DNA of 64,000 nucleotides from Phlebotomus papatasi (Eukaryota; Arthropoda; Insecta; Diptera; Psychodidae), in the NCBI RefSeq assembly GCF_024763615.1, contig NC_077222.1, forward strand, positions 30,752,001 to 30,816,000, read 5' to 3'. Made by a program: the position numbers and the translations under genes. Under the pieces are notes generated by a model. That model had not been told where the DNA came from and did not search any database. It saw only the letters and a list, made by a program, of their open reading frames with translations. Positions within the stretch are counted from its first letter, which is position 1, and each line of letters begins with the position of its first letter. Shown in pieces: positions 58,811 through 64,000 of this stretch.

Positions 58811-59847
58811 AGGAGAAACCGGGGCAGAATTAGCCACGTATAGTATTAAATAGTGGTATCTTATAGTTTGCCTGCTAAGGAATATTGAGGAAACCACTCT
58901 GTAATGTAAATATATACTTCTCTTCCTATTCATTTGAATATTTATCAACCTCATAGGGGAAAGTGTTCTGCCTTTGAACGAAAAATGATGTTCAAAATTT
59001 GAGATTTTTTTCAGAGTAAACTACAACATGAGTTTTACTTTGCACTACACCAAAAAATTCTCTTGTTCATTAAGCTTCTATGCTTACCCCATTCAGGACT
59101 CGCAAGTCCTCAGTTTTTCCTGGTGAGGAACTTGAAAATGTGATGTCGATATATTCAAAGGCAGCCTGCATGGTCTGCCTTTGAATGTGGTTGAGGCAGC
59201 CTTTGAATCTTAATTTTTCACTGAGAATATTAGGGCTGTAACATTAAACGGCCCATAATTGATTAGCATGAAGCCTAATACACTCAATAAAACCACCACT
59301 GTAGTCAAAAGTCATTATACAACAACATTTTTTACATTTTTCTGAAGCACTGTTTTTCACTGGAAAATTTATAAGAAAACGCCATTGAAGTTGGCAATTA
59401 TCAGTTTGAAACATCCCGACCGGAGCAAAATAGCATGTTATAAGTATTTTTATGACATTCGTCGGACCAAAGTAGGAGTTCTATTGTGCTCCCGGACAGG
59501 AAGCTGTCAGACTTTTCAATGTATGGAAAGAGAGGATTCAAAGGCACACAACATTAAGATTCAAAGGCTGCCGCAGAGCAAATTTGCAAACTTTTATCAC
59601 CCACAAAATTTGTCTCATCTGAATCAAAGAGCTAGGGTCTGCATTTTTGATAACTTGTGAGGATTATGAATAGCTATCTAATAGTTAATAGAAAAGAATT
59701 TATGCTTTAAAGAAAATGAAAAAAATTAAAATATTCAAAGGCTGCCGCATTCAAAGGCAGACCACTTTCCCCTACAAACATTTTTTGTACAAATTATACG
59801 CAATGAAAAATCTCATTTGGTTGCTAATTCTACCCCGGTCTTCCCTA
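58810..59847. mobile_element. MITE, TAGGAGAAACCGGGGCAG ends, hosting a nested MITE
   Basis: TAGGAGAAACCGGGGCAGAA and TTCTACCCCGGTCTTCCCTA are inverted. GAATTAGCCA and TTGCTAATTC follow inside. It is split at 58954-59774. It is related to 21969-22157. Confidence 0.85.
58954..59774. mobile_element. Nested MITE (821 bp), TAGGGGAAAGTG ends
   Basis: TAGGGGAAAGTGTTCTGCC and GGCAGACCACTTTCCCCTA are the ends, followed inside by TTTGAACG and TTCAAAG. The frame at 59385-59660 (+) within it has no recognisable domain. Confidence 0.88.
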
Positions 59848-62163
59848 TTTTTTCTGCCAATACAAATGAATGATAATTTTTACTCTAATGAAAAATATTA
59901 TGTTTGAGACTTAAATTAATTTTACGAATTCAAATCTATTTGAGAAACGGAATGGGTAACGGATCTGATGATCGGCGCCAATTAATCGCTTTGATTGCTC
60001 AATTGACAGTGATGAGTTTCCATGACCGGCTGATGGTTAGTCAGATTGATCCGTGAGTGGCAGATCTGCTTATATAGTTTTTGTTTAGTGTAAATTTTCA
60101 AGTTATTTGTAAAAAGAATTATGCTGCTTGTAAACTTGTGGACATAAATTATGCTTTGTTAAATACTCAAAATATTTCATTAATATTTTTTTAAATTATT
60201 ATTCAAAAAATGGATAAATATTTTTATTAACTTTAAAAATTACAGCTCTGCTAATATTAATAATACACATAAGTTTATTACTTTACGTTCGTGTGAAAAA
60301 ATATCTAGTCCATTATTTTGAGTCCTAAAGTACAGACTTGGATAATGTCAAAGTTTACGTTTACGTTCGACTACCCATCCCTTTTTTATTCACCTTGAGG
60401 TATAATTACTTGAAGAATTTTGTAAATATAATATAAATCATAAAATGTTTTTCTTTTATGGATGAAGCCGGTGTTTTTATCGCTACTTTAAATGTATTTT
60501 TAGAAATACAGAGTCCATAACACACTTCACTTGAGACTATTTTTGTAGAATAACAAAAAAAGAACTTCACAACACTTTTTGATTTACGGTGTAAAGTTCT
60601 GTTTATACCTGTCTTAAGTAATATTGAAGGAGAAACAAATACCGAGACTTCTTCCTACAATAATGCTATTATATTTTCTCCAAACTTTTCCATGGAACGT
60701 GGTACGCCATAAAGAACATAAAAAGTCAATTTTTTATCCAAACTTGGTGGTTTTTTTTCTGCTGAAATTGTATACTTGGTAAAAGTGGTTAGAAATATGA
60801 TGTGTCGTTTTCATAATTCCTAGTATTGTCTTTTTTGACTTTTATCGCGCGCTCGAGAAAATTTCTCTCTTCCTGCAAAATCGTTTTGGACAGAATTTTT
60901 TTGTTGTTGTTATCAACGAATGAAAGAAAAGGAATTCCACAAAAGAAAAATACGAAGAGAAAATTGTATACATTCTTTACTGATGCAGACATAAGAAAAA
61001 AAAGATATATAACGGCTTTTAGTTGGTGTGTGCTCAGGTGTGAATAATTTTTCCGATCCCAATATTTTATACCATCATCGTATTGGGACGGGGGGTATGT
61101 TTTCCTTCAAGAGTGCAGATGAAAAGACGCCCACAAAGAACAAAAACAAACTCCTTCACGAATTAAAATTTTTATTATTTATGCGACCAAATGTAAAATT
61201 TTCCCCTCAATCTTATGTTGAAATAATTTTCCATATCTTCCCTTAATACCTGTAGAACGTTTTTTTATTCAATATATTTCTCATCTTTTTTTCTGGCTCT
61301 TTACCTCCGCGCAATTTCACTCAAAAGCGTACACACAATTTTCGTCGAGGAGTGTGCAATAAATATTCCCTATATGTAGCGTTTGGGAAACTCCTTCAGC
61401 CCAATTCATAACCATTGTGGTATGTCTATTAGTTCCTCACACACCTTAACCTCAATCTTCTGATACATACAAGTACATGAATTTATGTTGTTCACTGTAA
61501 ATTTTCAGACATTCGCCTTTTCTTCCTTCCAACTTACCTCAATGGTAAGTTTCAGGGTTGATTGTGGCACATATATGAAGTAAAATGCCAACACATAAAT
61601 GTATAACTAATATAAACAGGGGTAATTAGGGTGGAAAATTTATAATGGAAGAAAATGTGTATATTTGTGCTCGTTCCTACATAGCGCTCGCTAATGGATT
61701 TTCACGTCTCTTTCTCACTTTGGGCGCATTTTGGCTAAAGCAAAAGTTCGTATGATTTTTTTATGTTCCTAAATTTATCGATGTGAGGGCTATTTCCAAT
61801 TAATGGGCCTTTTTACGATAATATAATATGCTGTTTTATGACTTTTTGCATACAATAGTGAATATTTTGGTCAACCATTCACAGTTCTTTTTTTGGGTAA
61901 ATTAAATGAGACACATTCGTATTTTCACATGTCATTAAAGATTCAATTTAATTACTTTCCTGTCTATTTGCAATGTTCTTGGTTAATCGACTGAAAATTA
62001 TTGATATCAAAAACACTTTTCGTGAAAATAAATACTACTAGGGAACTGTTCTGTTACAGTTTGACCATAACGAAAATCGTGATATCCCCCAAATCATTTT
62101 CACGAAAATGTTATTTGGGAATTCCATAATAAAGAAAATGTCTCGGAAAAAAATAACGTTTAA
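59848..62163. other. No gene seen
   Basis: AT-rich. At 61537-61560 a donor-like GAG/GTAAGTTGG (minus) occurs without a supported exon beside it. Short frames at 60789-61246 are not recognisable. Confidence 0.45.
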
Positions 62164-62442
62164 ATCAAGGGCCTATCGATATCTCATTTTTCCTTATGTT
62201 TTTGCATAGAGACATTGAAGACTATTGGCAAGTTTTTTCCTAAAGAGAATTGACTTAAGAATTTGATATATTTCGAAATCGTGTATTAACAGCTATCTAA
62301 AAATACATATTTCATAATGTTCGCCGAAGTAATACAAAAACTGCGAGCAAATTTATTTAAGTCGCGGTGCAATATCCGAAAAATTTTACAAGGAAAAGTG
62401 AAAAATAGCTTCACATTTTATTAGGCTTGATAGGCCCCTGGT
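62164..62442. mobile_element. TTAA-target MITE, ATCAAGGGCCTATC ends
   Basis: TTAA at 62160-62163 and 62443-62446. The ends are ATCAAGGGCCTATCGA and the inverse of ACCAGGGGCCTATCAA. Confidence 0.8.
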
Positions 62443-62446
62443 TTAA

Positions 62447-62667
62447 CTCTTTCGCGTCCATAGGGTCATATATGACCCGGGGAAAAAAGTTTCTTTTTGG
62501 CTATTTACATTAATTGAAATCTAACTGGAGTCTTGAGTAAATGAGCCAAGAATCTTACATCCTTCTATTATGATGTCGTGCACGAACAGATAGATTTCAA
62601 TTAATGTAAATACCCAAAAAAAACTTTTTTCCCCGAGTCATGACATTACCCTATGGACGCGAAAGAG
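62447..62667. mobile_element. TTAA-target palindromic MITE, CTCTTTCGCGTCC ends
   Basis: TTAA at 62443-62446 and 62668-62671. The arms CTCTTTCGCGTCCATAGGGT extend to CCCGGGGAAAAAAG and on through TTTACATTAATTGAAATC, mirrored on the right. Confidence 0.92.
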
Positions 62668-62671
62668 TTAA

Positions 62672-63212
62672 ATAATCGTTTATGAGATAAGTCTCTTAAT
62701 TTGAGTAATAGTAAGGATATTGCAGTAACCCCAAATATTTATATTCTTAAAACCAAAATCTTTGTAAATGATCGTAAAAGTATGGCGATATGAAGAAGTG
62801 GAAACTTTAAATAAGTTTGAAAGTAAATTTTTAAAAATTTTATTATTGGACAAAAGGACAATTTGGAAATACGAATAGACGAAAATATATAGCACAGTTA
62901 CGGTCTAGATACATATATACTAATTATCTAATTTGAAGAAGTCGTGCTACCATTGGAGGACTCAAGCTTCGGACAATTTAATTTTTTCTATTTTCTTAAT
63001 GTATTTACCCTATGGCGTTTTCCAGGAAATTTGAGGCATTGGACTGGCTATTAAAATGAAATATTATAATGGGTAAAATTCATTAAAAACATATTGAAAA
63101 GAATGAAGTGTTCGAAGCTTAAGTAATCCGAAGGTAGCGCGCTATGCACTACGTAAAACTGCCATATGTTCTCTTTTTGATGCTCGAACACAAAGAGAGA
63201 GCAGTTATATAG
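62672..63212. other. No gene seen
   Basis: AT-rich. CGAACACAAAGAGAGAGCAG at 63186 recurs as CGAACCCAAAGAGAGAGCAG near 25713, another dispersed repeat. Confidence 0.5.
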
Positions 63213-64000
63213 GGTGTTCCATAAATTAATTGAAAAATAAAGTACATAAGTGATAGGGTTTATGTATTAAATATCGCATCCAGTAATTAACCTCCATAAT
63301 GACTGTTTGTTCCGTTGCTGGCATATGAATCCTTTCGTCTAAGGTTTCCCTCACATTTTTGGACAAATGTGCCTAAATTTCAATGATGCAGTCTTAAAAC
63401 TTCTCTTTTAATGCACAGAGGTGGATGTAGGTCTGTTGACTTAGGCTTGTGACTTCGAGTAACCGAATAAAAAAAATGTTATGGTCTAAAATTACATGAT
63501 CTAAGGGATCGATTATAATCACCAATACAGAAAATTACAATCAGGAATTGCATTATTTCATAGGCTATATGACATGTCACACTATCATGCTAAAGCCACA
63601 TGTCCTCAATATTAATGAACTCATAATTAATTAATTTATTAATGAACAAGCCCTCCAATTTAGGTTTCATAAACTCGGTCATCATGTCGCGATATCGAAC
63701 GCCAGTAACAGTAATGCTTGATCAGCTTTATTTTCAGATAATACACTGCTTTAATATTATTAATCATTTGAATGGCTTGTTCTTGGATGGCAAGTGTATT
63801 TAGCCTCCCCAATTGATTCAGTTCTGTGAATTTTTCAATTAGACTCTTCATAGTTGACGAAGTTAAATCAATTTTCTGACCAATTCTCGAACCAATTTAT
63901 TTAATTATATTTTTTTAAAAATATTTTTTAAGAACAAAAACGCGTTGGTCTGGCATTTAGTGATGGATTTTTTAAAAACCCTAATCTATAAACTGTTACG
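63213..64000 (-). pseudogene. Degraded Tc1/mariner-superfamily transposase, internally deleted
   Basis: On the minus strand an N-terminal helix-turn-helix-like part (MKSLIEKFTELNQLGRLNT, from 63851) is followed almost at once by ITVTGVRYRDMMTEFMKP (about 63719-63665). Then come MWL-stop-HDSVTCHIAYEIMQF (63602-63545) and RSCNFRP (about 63500). The pattern matches the V(T)VNGERYR, W-QQDGATCH and PPRSCDLTPLD blocks of a transposase family common in insects. The middle with the first catalytic Asp is missing, and there are stops at the Q of QHD and after RP. GGGTGTTCCATAAATTAATT at 63213 may be the terminal end. The other end lies beyond the window. Confidence 0.75.

Noticed and set aside
61537..61560. 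Donor-like GAG/GTAAGTTGG on the minus strand
   Set aside because: The sequence upstream has no supported exon or acceptor. A lone donor match is expected by chance.
1..64000. tRNA, rRNA, CRISPR or bacterial operon features
   Set aside because: I looked for TTCGA/GGTTCGA-type tRNA cores, direct-repeat arrays and ribosome-binding-site-led gene strings and saw none. The repeats here are inverted and dispersed, not spacer-separated.

Overview
The window is AT-rich eukaryotic DNA. It has spliced genes, GT-AG introns, long intergenic stretches and many small transposons. The one recognisable host gene is a serotonin receptor of the insect 5-HT7 type, so the source is an insect and most likely a dipteran. 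I cannot name the species. I see no bacterial genes, tRNA, rRNA or CRISPR array.

2.5-7 kb: the 5-HT7 receptor gene lies on the minus strand in two coding exons (3518..2511 and 6376..6104). A phase-0 intron of 2,585 bp falls in the loop side of TM1. The predicted protein has 426 residues, all seven membrane helices and every class-A GPCR signature. The putative 5' UTR lies above 6376 and the 3' UTR below 2511.

7-64 kb: no second gene can be named. One short candidate exon with good splice sites (23249-23367, minus) may belong to an unidentified gene with long introns. The rest is intergenic or intronic DNA filled with small non-autonomous DNA transposons (MITEs). They are defined by inverted ends, TA or TTAA target duplications and a second copy in the window. 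Many are near-perfect palindromes. At least a dozen with different interiors share an outer end of the type TAGGGGAAAGTG/CACTTTCCCCTA. Several sit inside one another, three deep at 39.5-40.2 kb, and related copies elsewhere preserve the empty site.

Remnants of coding transposons are a mariner transposase pseudogene (36.93-37.92 kb), a second mariner 3' end (18.68-18.90 kb), a degraded Tc1/mariner-superfamily transposase at the right edge (63.2-64.0 kb) and the 3' end of a LINE (46.0-46.4 kb). Other elements are a pair of piggyBac-like MITEs in opposite orientation, a 3.7-kb fold-back element with internal tandem repeats, and an inverted pair with hammerhead-like cores of the kind seen in Penelope-like retroelements.

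I found no convincing new multi-gene system. What stands out is the layered MITE landscape and the few motifs listed in the findings.
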